From: a virus
Virus record (IMG/VR): IMGVR_UViG_3300037502_002863
Coordinates: 1-38,189 of that record
Strand: one strand, 5' to 3'
Length of the DNA: 38,189 nt
In this document: one piece after another, positions 6,601 through 15,257 of the stretch
Layout of the letters: the number at the start of each line of letters is the position of its first letter
Numbering within the stretch: the stretch's first letter is position 1
Made by a program: the position numbers and the translations under genes
The notes under the pieces: model-generated
The model's input: the letters and a program-made list of their open reading frames with translations, nothing else
Database searches by the model: none
Told to the model about the DNA's origin: nothing

Positions 6601-7320
6601 ATGTCAAAAAATAAATTAAGTGATTTAATAACTATAATTGTTCCTTGTAAGAACGAAGAACAATATATACATCGATTACTAGATGATTTAAGGTTCCAAG
6701 GACTTGTTGGTGCTAAGATCATCATAGCTGACTGTTCTACTGATCGTACTAGAGAAGTTATTCAACAACACGGTGCGGAATTGAATATAGAAATTATTGA
6801 TGGTGGACCTGTAGCAGTAGCAAGAAATAGAGCCGCAAGACTGGTTACTACTCCATATATATTGTTTATAGATGCTGACGTTAAATTTTTCTCACATCAA
6901 ACAATACAAGATGCTGTCGATGAACTAATACAATACGACCTTGATCTAGTAGGATTAAATGCTAGATGCTATGATGACAATGTTAGAGCACAGATAGGAT
7001 TTAAGATTTTCAATATGATCAATCACATACTGAAATATTTCAGCCCATTTGCTGTGGGTGCGTTTATGCTAACCCGCAGAAGCAAGTTTGAAGAGTTTGG
7101 GGGTTTTCCAGAAAAGTTTTCAACCTCAGAAGATTTCTTCTTATCTAGAATGTACGATTCTAAGAAGTTTAAAATAGTCAATCATTATTTTGGACAGGAT
7201 AGTCGTAGATTCAAGAAGATGGGATATTTTGGTATGGCATGGTATTTGGTTAAAAACTTTTTGAATCGTAACAATCAAGTATATTGGAATAAATTAGATC
7301 ACAGTAAATATTGGAATTGA
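6601..7320 (+). CDS. Family 2 glycosyltransferase
   Basis: This protein has 239 residues. It opens with TIIVPCKNEEQYIHRLLDDL, the standard GT-A nucleotide-sugar start, then ADCSTDRT. LFIDADV at about 93-99 is the metal-binding DxD. FGGFPEKFSTSEDFFLS carries the family's (E/D)D-type acceptor-side motif. There are no strong membrane helices apart from a modest hydrophobic C-terminal part (YFGMAWYLVKNFL). It probably adds a sugar to an envelope lipid or surface glycan, and its neighbour is an LpxH-like enzyme. GAAGG lies just upstream of the ATG. Donor and acceptor cannot be read from the sequence. Confidence 0.85.
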   Translation: MSKNKLSDLITIIVPCKNEEQYIHRLLDDLRFQGLVGAKIIIADCSTDRTREVIQQHGAELNIEIIDGGPVAVARNRAARLVTTPYILFIDADVKFFSHQTIQDAVDELIQYDLDLVGLNARCYDDNVRAQIGFKIFNMINHILKYFSPFAVGAFMLTRRSKFEEFGGFPEKFSTSEDFFLSRMYDSKKFKIVNHYFGQDSRRFKKMGYFGMAWYLVKNFLNRNNQVYWNKLDHSKYWN

Positions 7321-7374
7321 AAATGCTCGCCTCGCTGGTGGCGTAGAATAGGACAAATAACCAGTAAACCATTT

Positions 7375-7382
7375 TATAAATA
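7375..7382 (+). promoter_or_regulatory. T4-type late promoter, exact TATAAATA
   Basis: Exact match to the T4 late consensus, 19 nt before the ATG at 7402, with AAGGAA between them as ribosome binding site. Confidence 0.75.
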
Positions 7383-7401
7383 CTATTTTAAGGAATATGC
7401 C

Positions 7402-7698
7402 ATGCGTACAGTTGCATTGGCGGCCCTATTCTGCTTAACTAGCTCTATAGTCCACGCCCAAGCGTTTGAAGCAAGAAAACCCATTCTCTGCGATAATATA
7501 AAAACATTGATAACGGGTCTAACAGAAAATTACAATGAAAAACCGGTATGGACAGCTAGAAATCCTGTAGATGATACTCGGTTTGCTTTATTTGTCAACA
7601 ATAAAGAGGGAACTTGGACACTGTTACAGATGACCCAAGAAATTGCTTGTATCATTGGTGTTGGTCAGGAATCATCATTTATCAGTGATATTATCTAA
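7402..7698 (+). CDS. Exported small protein
   Basis: This protein has 98 residues with a clear signal peptide (MRTVALAALFCLTSSIVHAQA, cleavage likely after HAQ or AQA). The mature part of about 77 residues has two Cys (in ILCDN and IACII) that could form a disulfide in the periplasm. It has its own late promoter and ribosome binding site. No family is recognised; a periplasmic role late in infection is inferred from the export signal and promoter only. Confidence 0.65.
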   Translation: MRTVALAALFCLTSSIVHAQAFEARKPILCDNIKTLITGLTENYNEKPVWTARNPVDDTRFALFVNNKEGTWTLLQMTQEIACIIGVGQESSFISDII

Positions 7699-7779
7699 AT
7701 TGTTTTATTTGTAAAATAGCATATCTCTTACGCTGTGATGCAGTGCGGTAAATACTGTAGTTACAGAAAGGAGATCCAA

Positions 7780-9054
7780 ATGGATAAACGCACACAGAGA
7801 CAGCAAGCACTACAACAGGATTGGACCTTAAATCCTCGTTGGAATGGAGTAAAGAGACCATACACAGCAGAGGAAGTCGTTCGCTTACAAGGCTCAAGGA
7901 CTTTCCCAAATCAGTTTGCTGTTGAACAATCAAAAAAACTATGGCGTATGCTTCTAGAAGAAGATTATGTTCATACACTAGGTGCCCTAACAGGCATGCA
8001 GGCTTTACAACAAGTCAAAGCAGGACTCAAAGCAATTTACTTATCAGGATGGCAGGTAGCCGCAGATGCTAATCTAGCCGGAGATATGTATCCAGATCAA
8101 AGTTTGTATCCAGCAGACTCAGTGCCTGCGGTAGTAAGAAAAATAAACAATACATTCGCTCGTGCAGATCAGATCGCCTGGAGCGAAGGCAAAGAACAAG
8201 ACTTCTATGCACCCATTGTAGCGGATGCTGAAGCAGGTTTTGGTGGTGTATTAAATGCTTATGAACTAATGAAAGGGATGATAAATGCAGGAGCGGCCGG
8301 AGTACACTTCGAGGATCAACTTGCCTCCGCCAAGAAGTGTGGACATATGGGAGGAAAGGTCTTGGTACCTACAAAGGAAGCTGTCAACAAATTGGTTGCC
8401 GCTCGCCTTGCAGCTGACGTTATGGGTGTTCCTACCCTCGTTATTGCTCGCACTGATGCCGAAGCTGGTAATCTACTTACTAGTGATATTGATGATAATG
8501 ATAGGCCTTTTCTCACTGGCGAACGCACTGTGGAAGGCTTCCACAGAACAAGAAACGGAATTGATCAAGCAGTCAGTAGAGCCATCGCCTATGCCAATTA
8601 CGCCGACCTTGTCTGGTGCGAAACAGGAAAGCCTGATCTACAATTCGCAAGGGAATTTGCAGAGCGAGTACACAAGCACCATCCAGGTAAAATGTTAGCC
8701 TACAACTGCTCACCAAGTTTTAACTGGAAAAAGAATTTGGATGATGCCACTATTGCCAAGTTTCAGCGTGAACTAGGTGCTATGGGTTACAAGTTCCAAT
8801 TTATCACTTTAGCTGGATTTCATAATCTCAACAACGGCATGTTTGAATTAGCACACGGATATGCCCGTGAAGGTATGACTGCATTTGTTAAAATGCAGGA
8901 ACAAGAGTTCGCTAATGTTGCCATAGGGTTTGAAGCAGTTAAACATCAACGTGAAGTAGGTACAGGATATTTCGACCTGATTACTACTACTGTTGAAAAA
9001 GAAGCTTCAACACAGGCATTGAAAGGTAGCACAGAGGAAGAACAATTTCATTAA
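7780..9054 (+). CDS. aceA: Isocitrate lyase
   Basis: ATG 7780 has AAAGGAG at the right distance; an upstream in-frame ATG (7735) lacks one. The product has 424 residues and aligns by eye with E. coli AceA along its whole length. Visible landmarks are the catalytic KKCGHMGGK (C187), the Mg-binding [19 protein letters not shown], and the C-terminal GSTEE motif. It splits isocitrate into glyoxylate and succinate, the first step of the glyoxylate shunt. No malate synthase is in the window, so glyoxylate would be handled by the host. An alpha/beta hydrolase starts 1 nt after its stop. A full-length isocitrate lyase is unusual for a phage. GTAAATACT at about 7748 may be a late promoter variant. Confidence 0.95.
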   Translation: MDKRTQRQQALQQDWTLNPRWNGVKRPYTAEEVVRLQGSRTFPNQFAVEQSKKLWRMLLEEDYVHTLGALTGMQALQQVKAGLKAIYLSGWQVAADANLAGDMYPDQSLYPADSVPAVVRKINNTFARADQIAWSEGKEQDFYAPIVADAEAGFGGVLNAYELMKGMINAGAAGVHFEDQLASAKKCGHMGGKVLVPTKEAVNKLVAARLAADVMGVPTLVIARTDAEAGNLLTSDIDDNDRPFLTGERTVEGFHRTRNGIDQAVSRAIAYANYADLVWCETGKPDLQFAREFAERVHKHHPGKMLAYNCSPSFNWKKNLDDATIAKFQRELGAMGYKFQFITLAGFHNLNNGMFELAHGYAREGMTAFVKMQEQEFANVAIGFEAVKHQREVGTGYFDLITTTVEKEASTQALKGSTEEEQFH

Positions 9055-9055
9055 A

Positions 9056-9640
9056 ATGATAGTTTATATTCATGGAGCAAGTGCGACGGCAGAAAGTTTT
9101 ACGCACATCAGGCATTATGTTAGGGACGAGTTTGAAGAACCCGACATAATGCTTGAATATAAAAGTGATGATGGGTTCATGCATAACCTATCTTCGATGA
9201 AAGGTCAATTAGATGGTGCTGAACGTTTGTTTTTTATCAGTCACAGTCTAGGCGGAATATATGCTTTATACCTAGCTAATCATTATACAGATACTACGCA
9301 TGGTGGAGTCAGTTTAAGCACTCCATATGGCGGTAGTAGGGAAGCAGATTATGCTCGCTACTTTTTACCTTTTAATCGCTTGATGAAAGACATAGGAACA
9401 GCGAGTTATCCAATGCGTGTAGCAAGAGAGTTGCCAGCACCGCCTAATTGGACTCAAATAGTTTCAACTGTTGGCCAAAGCCCTTGGATACGTGATGACA
9501 ACGATGGTGTTGTGACATTAGAAAGCATGCGGTATCGAAAAGACTTTGAACAAATAGAAGTACCGCTTAATCATTATGAGATTGTTATTAGTGACACTGT
9601 AGTTAAAATAATTTTAGATAGAATAAAACATGCATTATAA
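9056..9640 (+). CDS. Alpha/beta hydrolase (lipase/esterase-like)
   Basis: This protein has 194 residues. It starts directly with the first core strand and an oxyanion-type loop (VYIHGASA), has the nucleophile elbow SHSLGG (S64), an acid candidate in DDNDGVV, and NHYEIV near residue 173 for the catalytic His. The layout resembles small lipases and esterases; no signal peptide is present, so it acts in the cytoplasm. It is spaced 1 nt after aceA and 9 nt before the desaturase, forming a compact lipid/carbon group. The substrate is unknown. Confidence 0.75.
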   Translation: MIVYIHGASATAESFTHIRHYVRDEFEEPDIMLEYKSDDGFMHNLSSMKGQLDGAERLFFISHSLGGIYALYLANHYTDTTHGGVSLSTPYGGSREADYARYFLPFNRLMKDIGTASYPMRVARELPAPPNWTQIVSTVGQSPWIRDDNDGVVTLESMRYRKDFEQIEVPLNHYEIVISDTVVKIILDRIKHAL

Positions 9641-9649
9641 AGGATATTA

Positions 9650-10354
9650 ATGAATATAATTTTATACACCTTAGTGATGGTACAAATCACTATAGCGTGT
9701 GTCACGCTCTATTTGCATAGATCGCAGGCACATAGAGCAGTACAGTTCCATCCAGTGGTTGCACACTTTATGCGATTTTGGTTATGGATGACCACAGGAA
9801 TGAACACTCGTGAGTGGGTAGCTGTGCATCGTAAACATCATCAGGCTGCAGATACTGAACAAGATCCACACAGTCCTAAACAGCACGGAATATGGCGTGT
9901 GTTATTTGGCGGGGCTTTTTTATATGTTAAAGCAAAGAAAAATAAATTAATGGTTCATGATCTAGGGCACGGAACCCCTAACGATTGGATTGAGGAAAAT
10001 GTTTACACTCCCTACCCCCTCACAGGAATTCTTTTGATGTTGGTCATAGACCTATTGCTCTTTGGTCCTGTAGGGATAGTTGTGTGGGGAGTTCAAATGA
10101 TATGGATTCCATTCTGGGCAGCAGGGGTTATTAACGGAGCAGCTCATTGGTGGGGTTATCGTAACTACGACGTTAAAGATACTAGTCGTAATTTATGGCC
10201 TTGGGCGTTTTGGATAGGCGGGGAAGAATTACATAATAACCATCATGGTGATGGAGCTAGTGCTAAGTTTAGTAAAAGGCGTTGGGAGTTTGATATAGGT
10301 TGGTTTTACATCAAGGTTTTATGTAAATTAAGGCTTGCAAAAGTTAGAATCTGA
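9650..10354 (+). CDS. Fatty acid desaturase (acyl-CoA/acyl-lipid delta-9 type)
   Basis: This protein has 234 residues. It has all three histidine boxes of membrane di-iron desaturases: HRSQAH (HX4H, 23-28), HRKHH (60-64) and HNNHH late in the protein. Two hydrophobic hairpins lie in the usual places (about 1-20 and 122-160). It is somewhat shorter than typical acyl-CoA desaturases but complete. It would introduce a double bond into acyl chains at the inner membrane, increasing membrane fluidity. AAGGA precedes the ATG. It is the last gene of the plus-strand block. Confidence 0.9.
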   Translation: MNIILYTLVMVQITIACVTLYLHRSQAHRAVQFHPVVAHFMRFWLWMTTGMNTREWVAVHRKHHQAADTEQDPHSPKQHGIWRVLFGGAFLYVKAKKNKLMVHDLGHGTPNDWIEENVYTPYPLTGILLMLVIDLLLFGPVGIVVWGVQMIWIPFWAAGVINGAAHWWGYRNYDVKDTSRNLWPWAFWIGGEELHNNHHGDGASAKFSKRRWEFDIGWFYIKVLCKLRLAKVRI

Positions 10355-10461
10355 TTGAAATGCCATTATTTGATATGGCGTAAAATACATTTCCAATAAG
10401 ATTTTTATCTGTAGATCAAACCAAAAATTTATCATATTGATATAAAACATTCGGTTCCTTA

Positions 10462-10489
10462 AATAGTTTGGGGTTTCCCCCAAACTATT
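10462..10489. terminator. Bidirectional terminator hairpin between convergent genes
   Basis: Perfect 12-bp stem AATAGTTTGGGG/CCCCAAACTATT with a 4-nt loop (GAAA when read on the minus strand). It lies after the desaturase (ends 10354) and overlaps the stop codon of the minus-strand gene ending at 10488. T runs are weak on both sides. The bases from 10355 to 10461 hold nothing else I can identify. Confidence 0.75.
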
Positions 10490-11072
10490 ATTCGTCTCTT
10501 ACAGGTAGTTCAACATCAGCATCAAATGGTTTTGCTGCTGGTGGTCTATTTACCACTGGTGCTGCATCTGCAGCCATTCCAAATCCTGCAGCTGCCGAAG
10601 GCGCACCAAAAGATGATGATGGTGTTGCTGGTGGTCTGCTAATATTCATTGATGCGCCACCAAATGATCCAGAAGCACTAAATCCCTTGTTGGCACTAAA
10701 ACTGGCGTTAAAGCCACTGCCACCAGGACTACTTGGGCTTGATGGTGGAGCACCTTTATTTGCTGCGTCTAGAGCTTTGGCTTTTAGATCTTTGTCATTG
10801 CCTGCTAACATAATGCCACTTAGTGTACCAGTTAAAAATGTAGCTATAGGAATTATTAGTTCAAAAAACTTTTGATCGATAGGACTGATAGCATTTAACG
10901 GTTGTGTTACAAATATAATAGAATATAACACAACAAATACAATACCTGTAAGTGTCAGTGCTAGACAAATTCCTATAAAGAATTTTAATCTAGCCATTAA
11001 CTGTTCTTCAGTATAGATAAACATTTCGTCTGGATTATCTCCAACTCTCTTAACTTTTTTTAGTAATTCCAT
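10488..11072 (-). CDS. Membrane protein with low-complexity tail
   Basis: This protein has 194 residues. After a polar start (LLKKVKRVGDNPDEMF) there are two hydrophobic helices (about 30-55 and 70-93, the second IIPIATFLTGTLSGIML). A tail of about 85 residues rich in Ala, Ser, Gly and Pro follows. It overlaps the gene upstream by one base (11072). Such a layout suggests an inner-membrane anchor with a disordered cytoplasmic tail. Function unknown. Confidence 0.6.
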   Translation of the reverse strand: MELLKKVKRVGDNPDEMFIYTEEQLMARLKFFIGICLALTLTGIVFVVLYSIIFVTQPLNAISPIDQKFFELIIPIATFLTGTLSGIMLAGNDKDLKAKALDAANKGAPPSSPSSPGGSGFNASFSANKGFSASGSFGGASMNISRPPATPSSSFGAPSAAAGFGMAADAAPVVNRPPAAKPFDADVELPVRDE

Positions 11073-11347
11073 TACTTACATCCCCCTTGAGTTGATTGTG
11101 TTGGTGCAGGCTTCGCTGTAGGAACTTCGTCCTTTGGTGGTCCTAATCTAGGATCTCTTTGTCCTTTGAATATGTGCTCTGGACAAGTACGTGTTACATC
11201 GCAAGTAGGTAATTTACACATTTCTTTATCCCAATTAATTGGATTCTGGCAGGGATATCTGAAACTGTCACCCCCAAATATCGCTAGACCTAAAGGGAGT
11301 GCTAATAAGACTACTACCCATTTAAATAATTTCAAATCACTGTTCAT
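11072..11347 (-). CDS. Small anchored or exported Cys-rich protein
   Basis: This protein has 91 residues. One hydrophobic helix (about 10-25, VVVLLALPLGLAIFGG) is an uncleaved anchor or signal. It is followed by a segment with five Cys (CQNP, CKLP, CDVT, CPEH and the C-terminal CK) and a Pro-rich stretch. The Cys suggest disulfides in the periplasm. The leader reads AGAGCGAAGGGG, a relative of the GGGAGCGAA motif seen at other genes. Function unknown. Confidence 0.55.
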   Translation of the reverse strand: MNSDLKLFKWVVVLLALPLGLAIFGGDSFRYPCQNPINWDKEMCKLPTCDVTRTCPEHIFKGQRDPRLGPPKDEVPTAKPAPTQSTQGGCK

Positions 11348-11393
11348 TGCCGCCCCTTCGCTCTAAAAAATTATTAATGCACACTTATTTAAC

Positions 11394-11421
11394 AAAAAAG
11401 CCCGAAAATTATTCAGGCTTT
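11394..11421 (-). terminator. Rho-independent terminator after the adhesin gene
   Basis: On the minus strand AAAGCCTGAA pairs with TTCGGGCTTT (one G:U) around a 5-nt loop, followed by TTTTTT. It lies about 38 nt after the adhesin stop. Confidence 0.8.
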
Positions 11422-11458
11422 GTTTGTTTATAATACACTACTATTACTAAAATTATAA

Positions 11459-14400
11459 TTAGAAACCTCTAGTAATGTTAATGCCTATCGAATTGATGTT
11501 AGGATTGTCACCTTTCTGTTGTACCCCGACGTTAACTCCAACTCTTGTAGTTTTATCAATAGCATAACTAACGCCAGCACCAATACTTGCATTAGTTGTT
11601 CCGTTGTTGGTTACTGACCCACTAAATGTTGACAGTCCGCCTATTTCACTAGTGCCTCTGTATTCTGCTGGTTTATCATTTATTCTTTGTGTGACTCCAA
11701 CACTAACACTGCCTGTAAGTTTTTCTGTAAATTGTTTTGCTACAGTAACACCTGCTAGTACATCAGTTCTAGTTTCATTTGTTGAATTCAAAGTTAGTGG
11801 AAACACAGCACCAGTTTCAGTATATCCGCCTAATTTAGTTGTAGTGTTACGTACACCTACATAAGGGGCAATGATCACAGTTTCTGTTAATGAAATACTG
11901 TAACTTCCTCTAATTTGATAAGCTGTATTGTCAACAGATGATTTACCTTCTCCAGTTTCTGGTCCAGTACGTGCCACAGTCATTGTTCCTTGATTAGTGG
12001 CTGCGCTGGCTGTAACTGATAGTCTATCTTGACTGTAAGTTACAGATGCACCAACTGCTGGTTGGCCGTTCATTGTTATACCGCCAACATTTGGATTGTT
12101 AGCAAATGAATTAGTGAATACACTAAGTCTCCAGTTATCATTAATTTTCTTGCCCACTGTTAGACCGCCTGTAACAAGATCGCCTGTGCCTGCTTTACTG
12201 CCACCAACGTTCACCGACACACATGCCCCGTCCTTGCCAAACACTGTACAATCATTGCCTAAAGCACCTGTTACTACACTGTTTTGTAGACTGGTCATAT
12301 TTGACACATTTTTCGCTGTTGCATCTATGCTGGCCTGTGTTGCCGCGGCATCAGGAGTAATGTATAATTTTACATCAGTTAGACTATAATGTAGATAGTT
12401 GCTGGTACTGTTGATTGGGTCATATGTACCATTTACACTTCCTGCTGTTAATACAGTATATCTACCATAACTTGTTGGAACATCAGTCATTGTTATGCTG
12501 CCACCTAATGAAGCTAAACCAGTTATCAATATTGGTTGATTAATGCTCATTGTGGTAACACCTGGAGAAGTTTGTGTATATTGGTCTAATGTTCCGCCTG
12601 ATACATTCAATCCACCAGTGTTATTGACACTGGCTGTACCACCCGTGACATTTAATGTCCCAGTATTTGTAATTAATCCTGCTGTACCACTTGTGGTCAT
12701 TGTTCCTATGTTAGCCACTGTGCCAACAGTACCGGTATTAGTATAAGTACCATTGTTTGTTCCATTAGCCATTGTGCCACTATTGTTTATAACACTGTTA
12801 TTAATCCAATCACCTGTTGTACCGGCATTAGTTAATGTACCATTGTTTGTGTAAAGACCTGTTACTACGCCACCAGCATTGTTATTGAATGTGCTGTTTG
12901 TAGTTACAGTACCTGTTACAGTACCAATGTTGTTAAATGTACCGTGTGATTCAGTATTATTGATATTGCCAATTGTTCCTGTGTTTGTTACAGTACCACC
13001 ATTATAAGTCACTGTGGTAATAGTACCAGCATTAGTAACTATATGATTATTGTATGCTAGTTCACTTACAGTTCCACCAGCATTATTATTAAACACACCA
13101 GTGTTAGAAACAGCACCTGTAGAACCCGTGTTATTAAATGTTCCCACGTTTGTGACTGTTCCCACAGTACCACCAGTATTGTTAAAAGTACTGTAATTAG
13201 TGCCGTTACTCAATGTGCCAGTATTAGTTATTGTAGCTGTGTTTCCGTCACCGTTAAATCCGTTCGTCCAAACACCACCAGTACCACTATTGGTGAATGT
13301 ACCTAAGTTTGTAATAGTAGTTACTGTGCCACTATTAGTAAATGTTCCACCTAGGTTATTTGTAACTGTGCCTGTTATACCAGCATTAGTAAACGTACCG
13401 CTGTTGGTCACATTGCCTGTTACACCGGAAGCATTGTTAGTAAATGTACCACTATTAGTAACATCGCCTGTGGTACCGTTATTGGTAAAGTCACCGCTAT
13501 TAGTTACATTACCAGTTGTACCATTGTTTGTATATGTACCAGCATTGTTTACAGTCAATGTAGTTGTTCCTGCTGGATTAGTAGAAGTTGATCCTGCATT
13601 GTTAGTTACTGCTTGTGGACCTGGAGGTGCTAAACTACTGTTAGAACCTGCTGTACCTGGATTGGCAATAGTACCGGTGCCGCCATCTGTTGGTACCGTG
13701 TAACTCGTATAAGTTGTATCATAGATAAAGTTTACATCACCAATTTGTACGCTATCACAGGCCAATGATCCTAATGCGGCTTGACATCCAGATATACTGC
13801 CGTATGTGTCAATTGCTTTGATGCTTGGAAATGTAATGAAGTAATAAAAATAAGCATCGTTATTAGTGATGTCATACTGACTGCTAGTTGTATAACGACT
13901 GTTACTTAAACTAATAGATTCTGCATCAACAATAGTTGTCCAGTTTATACCGTCATTACTACCAAATAAACTGTACTTACTAGGATCTCTTGCTTCAAAG
14001 TCATTGGCAGTAGTAAATGTTATGCCACGGATAACACGCGGTGTATCTAACTTGATAGTAAAGCCAGCATTAGCTCTGTCAAAATTCAAATACTTGGTAT
14101 TGGGGTCGCCGTCAACTGCATTGGCGGCTCCTTCGCCTGCGGGACTGTTATTGCTAGTTGGCGTAACGCTAGTGATCTGTGTAGTTGTTAAAATATTAGA
14201 ATAACTTGGCCCAGAAGATCCTCCACCACTACTACCTCCTCCACCACTAGAACTAGCAGTTTGACCATCTGCTAAAGGTGTTGTGCTGGCCCATGTGTAA
14301 CTAGTTAAATCACTAGTAGTTGGGCTAGTATTCATATTAGTGAACTGAGCACTGTCACCGTAACTATATCCTTCCGCTGTAGAGATTACGTTTCCTAACC

Positions 14401-14743
14401 ATCCACTACCTATATAAAAGATAGCACCATTACCTAACGCAGTAATCTGACCTGTGCTGTGTATAGTTCTATTGAAAGTACCATCACTGTTATATAATGC
14501 TAGACCGTAATCACCACCGCCGTTATCTACAAATTTAAAATATTGTCCAGTCGTAGTAGTAACTGTAGTAAATGTGCTGTCATATGGTGCAATAAAACTC
14601 GAAGCATTTAGTGTTGTGCCGCTCCAGTAATATTGAACATCGAAAATTTGATTGGCGCTAAATGCCCCATCCGTGATTGCTGCGTTTGCTGTTGTCGCTG
14701 ACATCAACACAGCCACAGCGGCTGCTAATTTTTTTAATTTCAT
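11459..14743 (-). CDS. Autotransporter-like surface adhesin
   Basis: This protein has 1094 residues. A signal peptide occupies residues 1-22 (cleavage near ATTANAA). An N-terminal domain of about 150 residues is followed by a Gly/Ser linker, then a discoidin (F5/8 type C)-like domain near 200-310 (ANAVDGDPNTKY and YSLFGSNDGINW). About 340 residues of short Asn/Thr/Gly repeats (GTFTN, GTVTN) then look like a beta-solenoid passenger. The last 230 or so residues alternate polar and hydrophobic positions and end in Phe (ITRGF), as in an outer-membrane autotransporter barrel. The protein should be displayed on the cell surface of the infected host rather than in the virion. The leader contains GGGAGCGAA. 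Confidence 0.75.
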   Translation of the reverse strand: MKLKKLAAAVAVLMSATTANAAITDGAFSANQIFDVQYYWSGTTLNASSFIAPYDSTFTTVTTTTGQYFKFVDNGGGDYGLALYNSDGTFNRTIHSTGQITALGNGAIFYIGSGWLGNVISTAEGYSYGDSAQFTNMNTSPTTSDLTSYTWASTTPLADGQTASSSGGGGSSGGGSSGPSYSNILTTTQITSVTPTSNNSPAGEGAANAVDGDPNTKYLNFDRANAGFTIKLDTPRVIRGITFTTANDFEARDPSKYSLFGSNDGINWTTIVDAESISLSNSRYTTSSQYDITNNDAYFYYFITFPSIKAIDTYGSISGCQAALGSLACDSVQIGDVNFIYDTTYTSYTVPTDGGTGTIANPGTAGSNSSLAPPGPQAVTNNAGSTSTNPAGTTTLTVNNAGTYTNNGTTGNVTNSGDFTNNGTTGDVTNSGTFTNNASGVTGNVTNSGTFTNAGITGTVTNNLGGTFTNSGTVTTITNLGTFTNSGTGGVWTNGFNGDGNTATITNTGTLSNGTNYSTFNNTGGTVGTVTNVGTFNNTGSTGAVSNTGVFNNNAGGTVSELAYNNHIVTNAGTITTVTYNGGTVTNTGTIGNINNTESHGTFNNIGTVTGTVTTNSTFNNNAGGVVTGLYTNNGTLTNAGTTGDWINNSVINNSGTMANGTNNGTYTNTGTVGTVANIGTMTTSGTAGLITNTGTLNVTGGTASVNNTGGLNVSGGTLDQYTQTSPGVTTMSINQPILITGLASLGGSITMTDVPTSYGRYTVLTAGSVNGTYDPINSTSNYLHYSLTDVKLYITPDAAATQASIDATAKNVSNMTSLQNSVVTGALGNDCTVFGKDGACVSVNVGGSKAGTGDLVTGGLTVGKKINDNWRLSVFTNSFANNPNVGGITMNGQPAVGASVTYSQDRLSVTASAATNQGTMTVARTGPETGEGKSSVDNTAYQIRGSYSISLTETVIIAPYVGVRNTTTKLGGYTETGAVFPLTLNSTNETRTDVLAGVTVAKQFTEKLTGSVSVGVTQRINDKPAEYRGTSEIGGLSTFSGSVTNNGTTNASIGAGVSYAIDKTTRVGVNVGVQQKGDNPNINSIGINITRGF
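12590..13600 (-). repeat. Degenerate Asn/Thr/Gly repeat tract inside the adhesin gene
   Basis: About 20-30 imperfect units of 9-14 codons with the core TN-x-GT(F/V/I)-x-N, seen in DNA as recurrent blocks such as GTACCATTGTTTGT on the plus strand. The repeats keep several other frames open, creating spurious plus-strand ORFs. Bounds are approximate. Confidence 0.7.
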
Positions 14744-14772
14744 ACTAATTCGCTCCCAGTTAGGTTAGTATT

Positions 14773-15246
14773 TTATTTGTTTGCTAGTGGATTATCTATT
14801 GCTTCTTTAATCTTGCGATCCATTTCTTTACGCAAATCTCGAACATCTTTTTCAGTTTCGCGTTGGCTTTGTTTTGCTGTGCGCTCAACATCTTCAACAA
14901 CTTTCTCTAATCTGCGAACATCATTTTTAATATCATTTTTGATGTCACGGGTGTAATCGTTGCTTTTTGAAGTAGCTTCTTCTACTACTGTTAGACGTTT
15001 ATCAAACTCTGATAAATCTGGAGCCACATATTTTTCTATTTTCATTTTCATATCTTGATAAGACTTATACACTTCGAACGCTCCGTAAAGTCCTCCAAGT
15101 ACTGACGAAATAATGCCTCCTGCAATCATCAATTTAGCAGGTGTAAATGCATAACCGCCAATGCTGATTACTGTGTTAGCACTAAGGTATTTTTCCTTGG
15201 CTTCTTCTAATTCATCTACTGCCTTGTTTAGGTCTTTTTCGCTCAC
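14773..15246 (-). CDS. Membrane-anchored coiled-coil protein, paralogue 1 (GTG start)
   Basis: This protein has 157 residues. The start is GTG 15246 with AGGAGAG upstream, giving the same N-terminus (SEKDL) as its upstream paralogue. The order is a short charged helix with EAKEKYLSANTVISIGGYAFTP, a hydrophobic helix (about 35-57), then a long coiled coil to the C-terminus ending DNPLANK. It shares most of its first 90 residues and its last 15 with the neighbouring 205-residue protein, so the pair arose by tandem duplication. Function unknown. Confidence 0.65.
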   Translation of the reverse strand: MSEKDLNKAVDELEEAKEKYLSANTVISIGGYAFTPAKLMIAGGIISSVLGGLYGAFEVYKSYQDMKMKIEKYVAPDLSEFDKRLTVVEEATSKSNDYTRDIKNDIKNDVRRLEKVVEDVERTAKQSQRETEKDVRDLRKEMDRKIKEAIDNPLANK

Positions 15247-15257
15247 TTCTTCTCTCC

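Noticed and set aside
6509-6619. 36-codon ORF overlapping the end of the phosphoesterase gene and the glycosyltransferase start
   Set aside because: No ribosome binding site, and it overlaps coding sequence on both sides in another frame.
10355-10461. Possible small gene after the desaturase
   Set aside because: AT-rich sequence without an open frame that has an initiation signal.
13200-13703. Long plus-strand ORF of 167 codons opposite the adhesin, with others nearby
   Set aside because: It mirrors the Asn/Thr/Gly repeats of the minus-strand gene, is almost only V, P, L and T, and has no ribosome binding site.
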